This document shows positions 17,854 to 26,291 of a stretch of 64,000 nt of DNA, piece by piece; position 1 is the first letter of the stretch; every line of letters starts with the position of its first letter. Origin of the DNA: Pelomonas baiyunensis (GTDB taxonomy: Bacteria > Pseudomonadota > Gammaproteobacteria > Burkholderiales > Burkholderiaceae_C). The stretch spans positions 558,001 through 622,000 of the forward strand of contig NZ_JBIGIB010000002.1 in assembly GCF_043555935.1 (NCBI RefSeq). Reading direction: 5' to 3'. Position numbers and translations under genes: made by a program. The notes beneath the pieces are model-generated. The model was not told where the DNA came from and did no database searches. It worked only from the letters and a program-made list of their open reading frames with translations.

Positions 17854-18237
17854 TCAGACTCGGAATCGGAGCGTGGTGAGGAACAGAGGGTCCGGGGGCG
17901 GATGCACCTCGGACGACGCGGTGGCAGGCACGGCGTGCGCCTCCAAAGCGTCCAGTACGAACGGCAACTCAAGCACCTGGATGACCGCCACCAGGACGAC
18001 GGCCGGCAACTTGACCGCCTCGAAAGTCTTGGCGGGATTGGCCGAGTGCTCGTGGCAAAGCGCCGGCTGCTGCGTGTCCATGCCCTCGCATGGCTGGCCC
18101 GCCTGCACCATGGCAGCCATCGCTGCGGCCCCCACTTCCTGCGGGCAGACGTAGCTCGCCAACGCCAGCTGCGAGAACAGCAGCGACAACACCACGAAGA
18201 ACGCGGTGGTCAGGCGGTGGAGACGCAGGCTGAGCAT
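17854..18237 (-). CDS. Small exported protein of the copper cluster
   Basis: 127 residues: signal peptide (RLTTAFFVVLSLLFSQLALAS), then a segment with three cysteines and scattered His (YVCPQEVG, GQPCEGMD, ALCHEHSA), then a hydrophobic stretch (AVVLVAVIQVLELPFVL) and a Pro-rich tail. Proteins of this size and pattern are found ahead of cus-type operons, but no function is established that I can name. It may bind copper in the periplasm through the Cys/His residues. First gene before cusC, same strand. Confidence 0.65.
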   Translation of the reverse strand: MLSLRLHRLTTAFFVVLSLLFSQLALASYVCPQEVGAAAMAAMVQAGQPCEGMDTQQPALCHEHSANPAKTFEAVKLPAVVLVAVIQVLELPFVLDALEAHAVPATASSEVHPPPDPLFLTTLRFRV

Positions 18238-18307
18238 AGATGGCGACAGCTTAGAGGGGCTGAGGCAGGCAGGCCTTGACCTAAGACAAGTCCCGCCCGG
18301 CTTCGGC

Positions 18308-18643
18308 TTACTTCGCCACTTCGATGGCGGTCACGGTCAGTGCGCCGTTGAGGTTCTCGGCAGCGAACTTGACCTTGTCCCCCGATTTGATGCTTTCGAG
18401 CAGCTTCGGGTTCGCGACCTTGAAGAGCATCGTCATGCCGGGCATGTCGAGGTTGGCGATGGGGCCGTGCTTGAGCGTGACCTTGCCCTGCTCCTTGTCC
18501 ACCTTGCGGACTTCACCGTCGCTCGCCGGTGCGACTGCGGCTGCACCCTCCGGATGATGGGCGGAGTGGTCCGCAGTCGACTGGGCGTGGGCAGTGGTCG
18601 CCAGAGCGAACAGGACGGCTGCGGTGATGTGAATGAGTTTCAT
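18308..18643 (-). CDS. cusF: Periplasmic copper/silver metallochaperone
   Basis: 111 residues: cleavable signal (MKLIHITAAVLFALATTAHA), His-rich linker (DHSAHHPEG), then a CusF domain (GEVRKVDKEQGKVTLKHGPI, MPGMTMLFKV). The conserved Met-x-Met pair and His after the beta-strand are the Cu(I)/Ag(I) ligands of CusF. The usual Trp that stacks on the metal is replaced here (NLDMPGMTM rather than a WPxMTM motif), whereas the CusF domain fused to CusB keeps it. It delivers periplasmic metal to CusB. Confidence 0.88.
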   Translation of the reverse strand: MKLIHITAAVLFALATTAHAQSTADHSAHHPEGAAAVAPASDGEVRKVDKEQGKVTLKHGPIANLDMPGMTMLFKVANPKLLESIKSGDKVKFAAENLNGALTVTAIEVAK

Positions 18644-18655
18644 GGATAGATTCCT

Positions 18656-19114
18656 TCAAGCTTTGGGGTAGGCGGCGAACACGGTCTCGTGTCCGCTCTT
18701 GTCGATGAGAAAGACGTTGTAGGGGTCCTTGCGGGCGCCCATTTCCATGCCGGGTGAGCCTGGCGGCATGCTGGGTACGGCCAAGCCGACGGCCTTGGGT
18801 TTCAAGGCCAGCAGGCGCTTGACCTCGTCGGCCGGCACATGACCTTCCAAGGTATAGCTTCCAACTGTCGCCGTGTGGCAGCTGCCGAACCTCTCAGGCA
18901 TCCCGAGTCGCTGCCGAACAGCGCCGGTGTCTTCGACCAACGTCAACTTGACTGGGAACCCAGCAGCCTTCAGATGGTCGGCCCAGGCGCCGCAGCAGCC
19001 GCAAGACGGGTTCTTGAAGACCTCGACTTGAGGCAGCGAGGTCGCCGCAATGGCCGGGAGCGAGGCGAGCGCCGTCGCACCCCAGGCCAGAGAGATGAGA
19101 CGGCGCCGGTTCAC
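18656..19114 (-). CDS. DUF411 metal-binding exported protein
   Basis: 152 residues with a twin-arginine-like start (MNRRRLISLAWGATALASLPAIAA). The DUF411 signature is clear: EVFKNPSCGCCGAWADHLKAAG, a thioredoxin-fold-like Cys cluster, then MPERFGSCHTATVGSYTLEGHVPADEVKRLL. The cysteines are probable Cu ligands. The family is regularly encoded in copper-resistance clusters; the exact role is not settled. Overlaps the cupredoxin gene by 4 nt (ATGA). Confidence 0.85.
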   Translation of the reverse strand: MNRRRLISLAWGATALASLPAIAATSLPQVEVFKNPSCGCCGAWADHLKAAGFPVKLTLVEDTGAVRQRLGMPERFGSCHTATVGSYTLEGHVPADEVKRLLALKPKAVGLAVPSMPPGSPGMEMGARKDPYNVFLIDKSGHETVFAAYPKA

Positions 19115-19608
19115 TTGACGACGACCTTGCCGACCATGCCGGCTTCGAAGTGGGCGGGCATCAGACAGGCGAACTGGTACTCGCCGGCCTTGGTGAACTG
19201 CCAGACGATGTCGCCCTTCGCGCCGGGCTTGACGTGCGCCATGTTCGCGTCGGCGTGTTCCATGTTCGGGAACTTGCGCATCATCTCAGCGTGTTCCTTC
19301 AGCTCCTCGACGGTGCCCAGGACCATCTCGTGCATCACCGCCCCATTATTGGTGGCGATGAATTTCACGGTTTCGCCCCGCTTGATGGTGACCAGGTCAG
19401 GTGTGAAACGCATCGTGTCACTCATGTCGACCTTGATGGTTCGGGTCACTTTCTTCGGGTCGCCTTCGCGGCCGAACGCGCGCTCTTCAACCTTGGATGC
19501 GTCGAAGACATGCGCCTTCATCGGGTGACTTTCGTCGCCATGGGCGTAGGCGCCCGCAGAGTTCAGGGCAGCCAGGGCGGCGATGGTGACGATGTGCAGC
19601 TTCTTCAT
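19111..19608 (-). CDS. Periplasmic cupredoxin-like copper protein
   Basis: 165 residues from MKKLHIVTIAALAALNSAGA, a clear signal peptide; the frame is open far upstream but overlaps the oxidase gene. The plastocyanin/azurin-like core has MRFTPDLVTIKRGETVKFIA, N-N-G-x-VMHEMVLG (first His ligand) and AGEYQFACLMPAHFEAGM with Cys, His and Met ligands of a type 1 copper site. Likely an electron carrier or copper store serving the neighbouring multicopper oxidase. Confidence 0.88.
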   Translation of the reverse strand: MKKLHIVTIAALAALNSAGAYAHGDESHPMKAHVFDASKVEERAFGREGDPKKVTRTIKVDMSDTMRFTPDLVTIKRGETVKFIATNNGAVMHEMVLGTVEELKEHAEMMRKFPNMEHADANMAHVKPGAKGDIVWQFTKAGEYQFACLMPAHFEAGMVGKVVVK

Positions 19609-19622
19609 GGGAATTCTTTCTC

Positions 19623-20990
19623 TCAGTGGCCGGTGTGGCCGTTGGGTTTGCGAACTTGCAGAGTGTTGGCATCGGCGACGGGTGCTGTCGCTCGGGGTGC
19701 CTCGGAGACGTCGGCGGTGTATTCGGATGCGACGGTGCCGGCCGGGTGCTGATACCAGCCCGGGTCCTTGTAGTCGCCAGGGGCGAGGTTGTCGCGGACC
19801 TTCACGACGCTGAACATGCCACCCATGCCGACGGGGCCGAAGGGCCCGGTGCCGGTCATCATTGGCAGCGTGTTGTCGGGGATGGGCATCTCCATCTCGG
19901 CCATGTCGTGCATGCCACGCTCGCCCATCACCATGTAGTCGGGCACCAGGCTCGAAATCTTCTTGGCGACGTCCCGGTGGTCCACACCAATCATCGTGGG
20001 CACGGCGTGGCCCATCGCGTTCATGGTGTGGTGGGACTTGTGGCAATGGATGGCCCAGTCGCCGGCGATGGCATCGAATTCGATGGCCCGCATCTGGCCC
20101 ACGGCGATGTCGGTCGTGACCTCGGGCCAGCGCGCCGACTTCTGCACCCAGCCGCCATCGGTACCCGTCACCTCGAAGTGAGGCCCGTGCATGTGGATGG
20201 GGTGGTTGGTCATCGTCAGGTTACCGACCCGGATGCGGACCTTGTCGCCCGTGCGCGCGACGAAGGGGTCGATGCCCGGGAAGGCCCTGCTGTTCCAGGT
20301 CCACAGGTTGAAGTCGAGCATGGTGTTGACCTTGGGCGTCGCGCTACCAGGCTCGATGTCATAGGCGTTCAGGATGAAGCCGTAGTCGCGGTCGACCTTG
20401 AACTGCTTCTGGTCCTTCGGGTGGACGATGAAGAGACCCATCATCCCCATCGCCATCTGCGTCATCTCGTCGGCGTGCGGGTGGTACATGAAGGTGCCCG
20501 AACGCTGCAGCACGAACTCGTACATGAAGGTCTTGCCGACCTGGATGGGCGGCTGCGTCAGGCCCGTCACACCGTCCATGCCTGAGGGCAACAGGATGCC
20601 GTGCCAGTGCACCGAGGTGACCTCCGGCAGCTTGTTGGTGACGAAGATGCGAATGCGGTCACCCTCGACGGCCTCGATGGTCGGGCCGGGGCTGGAGCCG
20701 TTGTAGCCCCAGAGATTGGCCTTCATGCCGGGCGCGATTTCGCGAACCACCGGCTCGGCGACAAGGTGGAACTCCTTGACGCCATTCTTCATGCGCCACG
20801 GCAGAGACCAGCCGTTGAGGGTCACGATGGGCTGAAAAGGGCGGCCATCGGGGGGAGCGGGGGGCGGCAGGGTGGCAGCTGAGGCCTGGATGACGGCCTC
20901 GGGCAGCAGCGCTGCGCCGGCTTTGCTGACGGCCGCTGCACCGAGGAGGGATGCGCCAGCGGCTTTGAAAAAGGTTCTACGGTTGCTCAT
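19623..20990 (-). CDS. Multicopper oxidase, copper-resistance type
   Basis: 455 residues with a Tat signal (NRRTFFKAAGASLLGAAAV), consistent with folding and copper loading before export. All four copper-ligand motifs are present in order: VHWHGIL, MYHPHADE, HPIHMHG and HCHKSHHTMNAMGH. It probably oxidises Cu(I) to less toxic Cu(II) in the periplasm. A Met/His-rich stretch near the C-terminus (MHDMAEMEM) may bind extra copper. It lies between the TolC-like lipoprotein and the cupredoxin, with 14-nt gaps, in one unit. Confidence 0.92.
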   Translation of the reverse strand: MSNRRTFFKAAGASLLGAAAVSKAGAALLPEAVIQASAATLPPPAPPDGRPFQPIVTLNGWSLPWRMKNGVKEFHLVAEPVVREIAPGMKANLWGYNGSSPGPTIEAVEGDRIRIFVTNKLPEVTSVHWHGILLPSGMDGVTGLTQPPIQVGKTFMYEFVLQRSGTFMYHPHADEMTQMAMGMMGLFIVHPKDQKQFKVDRDYGFILNAYDIEPGSATPKVNTMLDFNLWTWNSRAFPGIDPFVARTGDKVRIRVGNLTMTNHPIHMHGPHFEVTGTDGGWVQKSARWPEVTTDIAVGQMRAIEFDAIAGDWAIHCHKSHHTMNAMGHAVPTMIGVDHRDVAKKISSLVPDYMVMGERGMHDMAEMEMPIPDNTLPMMTGTGPFGPVGMGGMFSVVKVRDNLAPGDYKDPGWYQHPAGTVASEYTADVSEAPRATAPVADANTLQVRKPNGHTGH

Positions 20991-21004
20991 GCTTGTTGTC
21001 CTTC

Positions 21005-22405
21005 TCAGTGGCCGCCAGATTGGCTCGATTCGGTCGCCTTGGCGGCGCCGACGCCGCTACCACCGCTTGGCGAGCGCCCCGTGACCGCGGTTTGCAGGTT
21101 GGTCTCAGCCAACCAGTAGTCGCGCAGTGCCTCGACGGCCCCGACGACGCCGGTCACCTGGTCCTTGGAGTCGGACAACAGGTCAAACACGCTGGCCAGC
21201 ATCCCGTTGTAGCGAAGCAGGTTCTCCTCGGAGATGCGCTTGCGCAGCGGCACCACCTCGTCCCGGAAGTGCTTCGCCACGTCATAGGACGTCCGGTAGG
21301 CCGAGTACGACTCGCGCACTTCGGAGCGGGCCTTGATGGCTACGGCTGCAGTCCGGTTCATGGACTGCATATAGGTCGCTTCCGCACGAGCCACACGCGC
21401 AGAACCGAAATCGAAAATGGGCAGCTCCAGTTCGATTTCGTAGCCTTGACTGAGTGCCTCGCCCGTGGCGCTCTTGTTCTGGTAGCCCATATGCAAGACG
21501 TTCACGAAGCGGGTGGCCTTGCTTAGCCCGAGTGACTTGGCAGTCGCCTCGGTCGAGCGTTTGGCCATCAGCACGTCCAGCCGCTTGTCCATGGCGGTCT
21601 GCTCGGCATCCTTCGGCTCCGCGGGCGCCGCAGGCAGGTCGGGCAAGCGGTCCGGCAGCTTCACGTCGAGCTGCTCGCCGGAGAGGCCGAGCGCCCGCAC
21701 CAGCGCCTCGCGCGCCGCGACGGCCTGGTGCCGCGCCTTGGCCAGGTTGGTGACGGCGTCCGAGTAGAAGGACTGCTCACGCATCTGCGCCAGCTTGCTG
21801 AAGTTGCCCGCCAGGACCATGCGCTTGGCGAGGTCGTTGGAGGCATCGGCGGCTGCCTTGACCTGGGCGTAGTAGCCGACCAGCTGCTGGGCCGCCACGG
21901 CTTCGAAGAACGCCTTGCGCGCCTCGGCTGCCGCACCGACGGACTCGTAGGCCGCTTGCAGCTGAGCCTGTTCGAACCGACGCTGCTCGACCTGCTTGGC
22001 CAGCGGCATGGTCAACAGCCCCAGGACGTTGAAGACGACGGCACGGTCGATTTCGACCACGCCGTTGCCACTCAGCCGCCCGAAGGTGAAAGAGGGGTTG
22101 GCCAAGCGTCCAGCGCGAACCAGGTCGGCCTCGGCGATGCCCAAATCGGCGTAGCTGGCCTGCAGCTCCTTGTTGTTCAGGAGCGCGACCTCAACGGCAG
22201 CATCTGCGGTCAGTGGCTGCTTGAGCAGTTCCGCGACGCGCGTTGCAGCCGAATCAGCCTGGTCAGCAGACCGCTGATAGGACGGCGACTGGCCGATGCG
22301 GTCCTTAGTGAGCTTGTCGACGGAGTCGAACCCGCCGTCCTGCGAGAAAGAAGCGCAGCCCGTCAGCACAAGGCCTGCCATTGCAACAGCAGTCAGCCGA
22401 ATCAT
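21005..22405 (-). CDS. TolC-family outer-membrane lipoprotein
   Basis: 466 residues with a lipoprotein signal (LTAVAMAGLVLTGCASF). Outer-membrane efflux repeats are visible (ADAAVEVALLNNKELQASYADLG, EADLVRAGRLANPSFTFGRL; later RSEVRESYSAYRTSYDVAKHF). It is a second outer-membrane factor in the same copper unit, distinct from the cusC product, and no second RND pump accompanies it. It may serve as an alternative channel or export oxidised copper complexes. Start overlaps the preceding stop (ATGA). Confidence 0.85.
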   Translation of the reverse strand: MIRLTAVAMAGLVLTGCASFSQDGGFDSVDKLTKDRIGQSPSYQRSADQADSAATRVAELLKQPLTADAAVEVALLNNKELQASYADLGIAEADLVRAGRLANPSFTFGRLSGNGVVEIDRAVVFNVLGLLTMPLAKQVEQRRFEQAQLQAAYESVGAAAEARKAFFEAVAAQQLVGYYAQVKAAADASNDLAKRMVLAGNFSKLAQMREQSFYSDAVTNLAKARHQAVAAREALVRALGLSGEQLDVKLPDRLPDLPAAPAEPKDAEQTAMDKRLDVLMAKRSTEATAKSLGLSKATRFVNVLHMGYQNKSATGEALSQGYEIELELPIFDFGSARVARAEATYMQSMNRTAAVAIKARSEVRESYSAYRTSYDVAKHFRDEVVPLRKRISEENLLRYNGMLASVFDLLSDSKDQVTGVVGAVEALRDYWLAETNLQTAVTGRSPSGGSGVGAAKATESSQSGGH

Positions 22406-22740
22406 GGCTTGCCTCCCTGCATCGGATGGCCCATCCCCGGCATGGACTTCATGTCATGCGCGGGCATGGCGGCATTCGGCGTGGCCGGAGGGGCGGCCGC
22501 GGGGGCGGCTTGGCTGGCCTGGCTGGGTTGAACGCCCTGCTTGGCAGCCGCCGCGCCGACAGCATGGTTCAAGGCTCGCCAGTCGCCTGGTTCGAGGTCC
22601 TTGAACGGCTTGTAGTCCGCGAAGGCTGAGGTGTATTTGAGCTGAGCGGCGGGTTTGGTCGGCTCAGCGGGCTGGGCAATGGCCAGCATCGGGACACAGG
22701 CACTGATACCTGCGACCCACAACAAGGTGGATTTCTGCAT
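22402..22740 (-). CDS. Small exported protein with Met/His tail
   Basis: 112 residues from MQKSTLLWVAGISACVPMLA, a signal peptide; the upstream extension of the frame lacks one. The mature protein has KYTSAFADYKPFKDLEPGDWRALNHAVG, a conserved-looking core, then an Ala/Pro-rich linker and a Met/His-rich end (MPAHDMKSMPGMGHPMQGG). The tail suggests copper binding. First gene of the run that continues with the TolC-like lipoprotein, which it overlaps by 4 nt. Confidence 0.75.
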   Translation of the reverse strand: MQKSTLLWVAGISACVPMLAIAQPAEPTKPAAQLKYTSAFADYKPFKDLEPGDWRALNHAVGAAAAKQGVQPSQASQAAPAAAPPATPNAAMPAHDMKSMPGMGHPMQGGKP

Positions 22741-22839
22741 GGATTGAACACATCTGACGGACCGAGCGGAACACTCGGAAATGCCTCGCACGCTGGACGC
22801 GCGAGTCCCTGTCAGCCTGCTAAGGCAGGCTTGGCGGGG

Positions 22840-23232
22840 TCAGATGGCTCTGGGAGGGCGGTCCTGACCTTCCGACTGGAAGTCGGGCGCAGGCGCATTG
22901 AGAGCGGGAAACACGACGGAAGCCACGGGCATGGCATCCGGGGCGGACGGCAGCTCCATCACCATCGCTGCTGCGTGACAGCCGCTGGCACAGATGTGGC
23001 AGCTGTCACTCTTGGCTCCATCGTCGACAGTGGTTACGCCCTTGTCTGCGTGCCTTTGGTCTGCGTGGTCGTCAACGTCGTCGCCGTGCATGCCATGGTG
23101 CGCGTGGCCGACTTCGGCCGCGACTTCATTCGTCTGTCCCGGTTCTGCACAAAGCATGGTCGCGGCCACCGCACCCCGGAAGGGGAGCAGCACGCAAACA
23201 AGCAGCAGAACGAAGATGCGAAAAAGTCTCAC
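22840..23232 (-). CDS. Small exported Cys/His-rich protein
   Basis: 130 residues: hydrophobic N-terminus (MRLFRIFVLLLVCVLLPF), a His/Asp-rich middle (HAHHGMHGDDVDDHADQRH) and a Cys/His cluster CHICASGCHAA. Function unknown. The composition and the position just downstream of cueR point to periplasmic metal binding. Similar short exported proteins accompany copper operons. Confidence 0.68.
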   Translation of the reverse strand: MRLFRIFVLLLVCVLLPFRGAVAATMLCAEPGQTNEVAAEVGHAHHGMHGDDVDDHADQRHADKGVTTVDDGAKSDSCHICASGCHAAAMVMELPSAPDAMPVASVVFPALNAPAPDFQSEGQDRPPRAI

Positions 23233-23300
23233 TGACAGAAGCCTAGCAGATGTTGGTCAAGTCAATATGTCAAATAGGGCCGAAGTTTAGCTTTCACGCG

Positions 23301-23759
23301 TCAGTTCCCATGTTTGCTCGCCACCTGCACAAGGTCCGAGTGGTGGGCGTGGCCGTCTCCACAAGACATCTCGGACGCGAGCGAGTCGATGATGGGGCAC
23401 TCAGGTCGGTCATCACCCTTGCAGCCATGCACCAGATGTTCGAGAGCTGCTTTCATGGCCAGAAGTTCCTTGGCCTTCTTGTCCAGTTCCTGAATGTGTT
23501 GTAGGGCCAGCGCCTTGACCTCGCGGCTGGGCCGCCCTCGGTCATGCCAAAGACCCACGAGTTGTCCCACTGTCTGCAGTGAGAAGCCCAGGTCACGGGC
23601 GTGCCGGATGAAGCGAAGCGTCTCCACATCGGCAGCACCGTACTGGCGATACCCAGAGTCGGTCCGCTGGGCCGCAGGCAGCAGTCCCACCTCTTCGTAG
23701 TTGCGAATCATCTTGGCAGACACGCCAGATGCAGTCGCCGCCTGACCGATGTTCATCAT
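23301..23759 (-). CDS. cueR: Copper-responsive MerR-family regulator
   Basis: Cu(I)/Ag(I)-sensing activator. 152 residues from the ATG at 23759 (AAGGA 8 nt upstream). N-terminal winged helix (NIGQAATASGVSAKMIRNYEEVG, GYRQYGAADVETLRFI), dimerisation helix, and the CueR metal loop GCKGDDRPECPIID with the two cysteines separated by seven residues, the hallmark of monovalent-metal sensors. A His-containing tail follows. It is divergent from copZ, with two CueR boxes between them, and one drives cueR itself. Confidence 0.93.
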   Translation of the reverse strand: MMNIGQAATASGVSAKMIRNYEEVGLLPAAQRTDSGYRQYGAADVETLRFIRHARDLGFSLQTVGQLVGLWHDRGRPSREVKALALQHIQELDKKAKELLAMKAALEHLVHGCKGDDRPECPIIDSLASEMSCGDGHAHHSDLVQVASKHGN

Positions 23760-23804
23760 CAACAAGTTCCTTGAGTCCTTGAGCCGACATCTCGGTCAGT
23801 CTAA

Positions 23805-23825
23805 ACCTTCCCCCTGCGGGAGGGT
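23805..23825 (-). promoter_or_regulatory. CueR box and promoter upstream of cueR
   Basis: Dyad ACCTTCC-N7-GGAGGGT. On the minus strand TTGACC and TAGACT are separated by 19 bp, the overlong spacer that MerR-family activators correct. It points at cueR and probably at the leftward copper genes. Confidence 0.88.
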
Positions 23826-23880
23826 CAAGCCGTTCTGGCAATGAGATGACGGAGGTCAAACGGGGGCCGCGCCTCGCTTG

Positions 23881-23901
23881 ACCTTCCTGTAGAGGGAAGG
23901 T
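23881..23901 (+). promoter_or_regulatory. CueR box and promoter upstream of copZ
   Basis: Perfect dyad ACCTTCC-N7-GGAAGGT overlapping the -35 element TTGACC (23878-23883), with a 19-bp spacer to a poor -10 (CAAAGT). It drives the rightward operon starting with copZ. Confidence 0.9.
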
Positions 23902-23936
23902 TCAAAGTGACCTCACCAACAGCGAAGGAGCTTGTG

Positions 23937-24215
23937 ATGTTCACTTACCAAGTCAACGACATGACCTGCGGTCACTGCGTCAGCGCCATCACGAAGGCAG
24001 TCCTGGCAGTCGATAGCGGCGCGACGGTCGAAGTAGACCTTGCCGAACACATCGTGCGCATCGAGTCGTCCAACGCAGCAGACGACCTGCTCAAGCAGGC
24101 CATCCAAGGCGCCGGCTACGAGCCCATCGCCGTCAAGCCGACCGTTGGGCGTCCCGCAGCGCAGCGCACCGGTGGTTGCTGCTGCGTTACCGGCGCTGCT
24201 CGGTGCAGCGCTTGA
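23937..24215 (+). CDS. copZ: Copper chaperone / HMA-domain protein
   Basis: 92 residues from MFTYQVNDMTCGHCVSAITK with GAAGGAG 6 nt upstream. The MTCGHC motif binds Cu(I) in the ferredoxin-like HMA fold and passes it to CopA. After the HMA domain (ends near GYEPIAVKP) a short Cys-rich tail GGCCCVTGAARC is unusual and may hold extra copper. First gene after the CueR box. Confidence 0.9.
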   Translation: MFTYQVNDMTCGHCVSAITKAVLAVDSGATVEVDLAEHIVRIESSNAADDLLKQAIQGAGYEPIAVKPTVGRPAAQRTGGCCCVTGAARCSA

Positions 24216-24275
24216 TGCCGGTCAATTGAAGCCCGGCAAAAGCTGCCAACCGTGTCACATCTTCAGGAGATAACC

Positions 24276-24779
24276 ATGCGTTCGATTCTCGTTCTCGCTA
24301 CCGCCGCCACGTTTGCCGCCGGTGCGTTCGCCCAGGCCGCCCCGTCTGACAAGGACCATGCGGCACATCATCCCGCAGGCGCTTCGGCACCTGCCGCCTC
24401 TGTCAAGGCACCAGCGAAGCCCGCAGCAAAGGCGGCACAGAGGCCGGCTACCGCAGCCAGCACCCCGTCGCCTGCGCAGATGGACACCATGATGAAGTCG
24501 ATGCAGGAGATGCACGACAAGATGATGGCGGCCAAGACCCCGGAAGAGCGCCAGGCCCTGATGGCCGACCACATGAAGGCCATGAAGGACGGCATGGACA
24601 TGATGGGGCAGATGAAGGGCGGCAAGTCCTCGATGGGGATGGGTGGCATGGGCGCCAAAGGCGGCATGGAGGGCATGCAGGGTCACCACGACATGATGTC
24701 TCAGCGCATGGACATGATGGAAATGATGATGCAGATGATGATGGACCGCGAGGCAACTCGCTCCGCGCCTGCGAAGTGA
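24276..24779 (+). CDS. Methionine-rich exported protein
   Basis: 167 residues: signal peptide (MRSILVLATAATFAAGAFAQ), His/Ala/Lys linker, then a Met-rich region with runs such as MDTMMKSMQEMHDKMM and MDMMEMMMQMMMD. Met-rich periplasmic proteins bind Cu(I)/Ag(I) through thioethers. Role probably sequestration. In the copZ operon. Confidence 0.8.
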   Translation: MRSILVLATAATFAAGAFAQAAPSDKDHAAHHPAGASAPAASVKAPAKPAAKAAQRPATAASTPSPAQMDTMMKSMQEMHDKMMAAKTPEERQALMADHMKAMKDGMDMMGQMKGGKSSMGMGGMGAKGGMEGMQGHHDMMSQRMDMMEMMMQMMMDREATRSAPAK

Positions 24780-24794
24780 CACCCAGGGGCTGCC

Positions 24795-25034
24795 ATGGAC
24801 CACGACCATCACGACGTGCCGCCTTTCTGGCGCCCACCTGCTGGACTGACGCTGCTGGTAGCCCTTGCGGTCGGCGGCTTCTTTCTGGTCAAGGAGCACA
24901 CCGCCCACTTGTTGGGTGCTCTGCCCTACCTGCTCTTGCTGGCCTGTCCGTTGATGCATGTCTTCATGCACCACGGCCATGGTCACCAGCACGGGCAACC
25001 AAGGAGTACGGATGATGACCAACGTCGGCAATGA
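24795..25034 (+). CDS. DUF2933-type small membrane protein, copy 1
   Basis: 79 residues: MDHDHHDVPPFW, one or two hydrophobic segments (LTLLVALAVGGFFLV, LPYLLLLACPLMHVFM), then a His-rich tail (HHGHGHQHG). The CPLMHxFMHHGH pattern is typical of DUF2933 proteins in copper clusters; probable metal binding at the membrane. It overlaps the next start by 23 nt. Confidence 0.8.
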   Translation: MDHDHHDVPPFWRPPAGLTLLVALAVGGFFLVKEHTAHLLGALPYLLLLACPLMHVFMHHGHGHQHGQPRSTDDDQRRQ

Positions 25035-25680
25035 CTACGGCCTTTGGGGCATGGTTCTCGTCAATTCCGTCGTCTTCGTCGGGTTCGCATACAGCTTCTT
25101 CAAGCCGACGAACCTGCGGGACTGGCGCAGCTTTGGCGCGTACAGCGCCTTCGTGGTTGCCCTGTTCGCCGAGATGTACGGATTCCCGCTGACCATCTAC
25201 CTGCTGTCGGGATGGCTGGGTACCAAGTTCCCGGGCGTGAACATCTACGGGCACGACGCCGGCCACCTGTGGTGGGTCCTGACCGGCCGACAAGGTGACC
25301 CGCACTTCGGCGTTCTGCACATCCTGAGCTTTGTCTTCCTCTTTGCCGGGTTTACCTTGCTGTCAAACGCCTGGCATGTGCTGTACCACGCTCAGCGGCG
25401 GCATCAGCTGGCCAAAGCTGGCCCGTATCGCCGGGTTCGACATCCCCAATACATCGGCTTCGTGGCCATCATGTTCGGGTTCCTGCTGCAGTGGCCGACC
25501 TTGCTGACGCTCGCAATGTTCCCGGTGCTCGTGGTGATGTACGTGCGCCTGGCGATTGCGGAGGAGCGTGACTCCGAGAAGGCCTTCGGCCAGGCTTGGC
25601 GCGACTACGCGTCCCAGACCCCGCGCTTCATCCCCAAGCTGTCGGGTTGGAACTCCGACCGACCGGTCAACAGTCATTGA
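25012..25680 (+). CDS. Isoprenylcysteine carboxyl methyltransferase-like membrane protein
   Basis: 222 residues from the ATG at 25012 (AAGGAG 5 nt upstream). Five or so hydrophobic segments and the family signature GPYRRVRHPQYIGFVAIMFGF with AEERDSEKAFGQAWRDYA. Bacterial ICMT-like proteins have no known isoprenylated substrate; members recur in copper and heavy-metal clusters with unknown role. Lies between two DUF2933 genes in the copZ operon. Confidence 0.8.
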   Translation: MMTNVGNDYGLWGMVLVNSVVFVGFAYSFFKPTNLRDWRSFGAYSAFVVALFAEMYGFPLTIYLLSGWLGTKFPGVNIYGHDAGHLWWVLTGRQGDPHFGVLHILSFVFLFAGFTLLSNAWHVLYHAQRRHQLAKAGPYRRVRHPQYIGFVAIMFGFLLQWPTLLTLAMFPVLVVMYVRLAIAEERDSEKAFGQAWRDYASQTPRFIPKLSGWNSDRPVNSH

Positions 25681-25699
25681 AAGCAGCTCGGACCGCACC

Positions 25700-25951
25700 A
25701 TGAACCAGAACCCTACCCCTCCTTCCCGCTGGCGTTCACCGATGGGCATCTTCATGCTCATTGCTGGAGCGGTCGGCATCTACTACCTCCTGACGGAGCA
25801 CCTGACGCACTTCACCCAGGCGATTCCATTCTTGTTCCTCCTGGCGTGTCCGCTGATGCATCTGTTCGGACACCACCACGGTGGGCACGGCGGACATGGA
25901 GGCCATGGCGACCAGAGCCAGAGCGACGCCAAGCCCGACAAGCGGGAGTGA
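25700..25951 (+). CDS. DUF2933-type small membrane protein, copy 2
   Basis: 83 residues from MNQNPTPPSRW. Same layout as the gene at 24795: a hydrophobic hairpin (IFMLIAGAVGIYYLL, IPFLFLLACPLMHLFG) and a Gly/His-rich tail (HHHGGHGGHGGHG). Shares the LLACPLMH motif with copy 1, so the two are duplicates flanking the methyltransferase-like gene. Confidence 0.8.
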   Translation: MNQNPTPPSRWRSPMGIFMLIAGAVGIYYLLTEHLTHFTQAIPFLFLLACPLMHLFGHHHGGHGGHGGHGDQSQSDAKPDKRE

Positions 25952-25952
25952 C

Positions 25953-26255
25953 GTGACCGGGGGCAGTCGCCCAACGGGCGCCTTGAAGGCGGCCGAACTG
26001 GCCTCCGGCCTGGGGGCCATCGTGCTGGGTGCTGGGCTGGCCCTGGTGCTGCCCGACTGGCTGCGCAACTACGCGCTGCCGCTGCTCGTCGTCGGCGTGG
26101 TCGTCCACGGACTCGGCATGAGCCTGAAATACCGATTGGAGCGCCGGGACGGCCCACCCTTGTGGTGGGAGCGGACGCTGTTTTGGCTGTGTTGGGCCTG
26201 CCTCGTTGGGCTCGTCGTCTGGATTGCTGCCGCAGCCATCGCTGTTCAGCCGTGA
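25953..26255 (+). CDS. Small membrane protein
   Basis: 100 residues from a GTG at 25953 that overlaps the ribosome site region AGCGGGAG of the previous gene end. Three hydrophobic segments (GLGAIVLGAGLALVL, YALPLLVVGVVVHGLGMSL, LFWLCWACLVGLVVW). No metal motif. Function unknown; last gene before the copA promoter. Confidence 0.7.
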   Translation: MTGGSRPTGALKAAELASGLGAIVLGAGLALVLPDWLRNYALPLLVVGVVVHGLGMSLKYRLERRDGPPLWWERTLFWLCWACLVGLVVWIAAAAIAVQP

Positions 26256-26291
26256 AGTCGGGTTTCGAGTGCCGTCGACAGAAATCCGCTT

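Noticed and set aside
22814..22831. Hairpin AGCCTGC / GCAGGCT as a terminator
   Set aside because: Stem is short and no T-tract follows on either strand.
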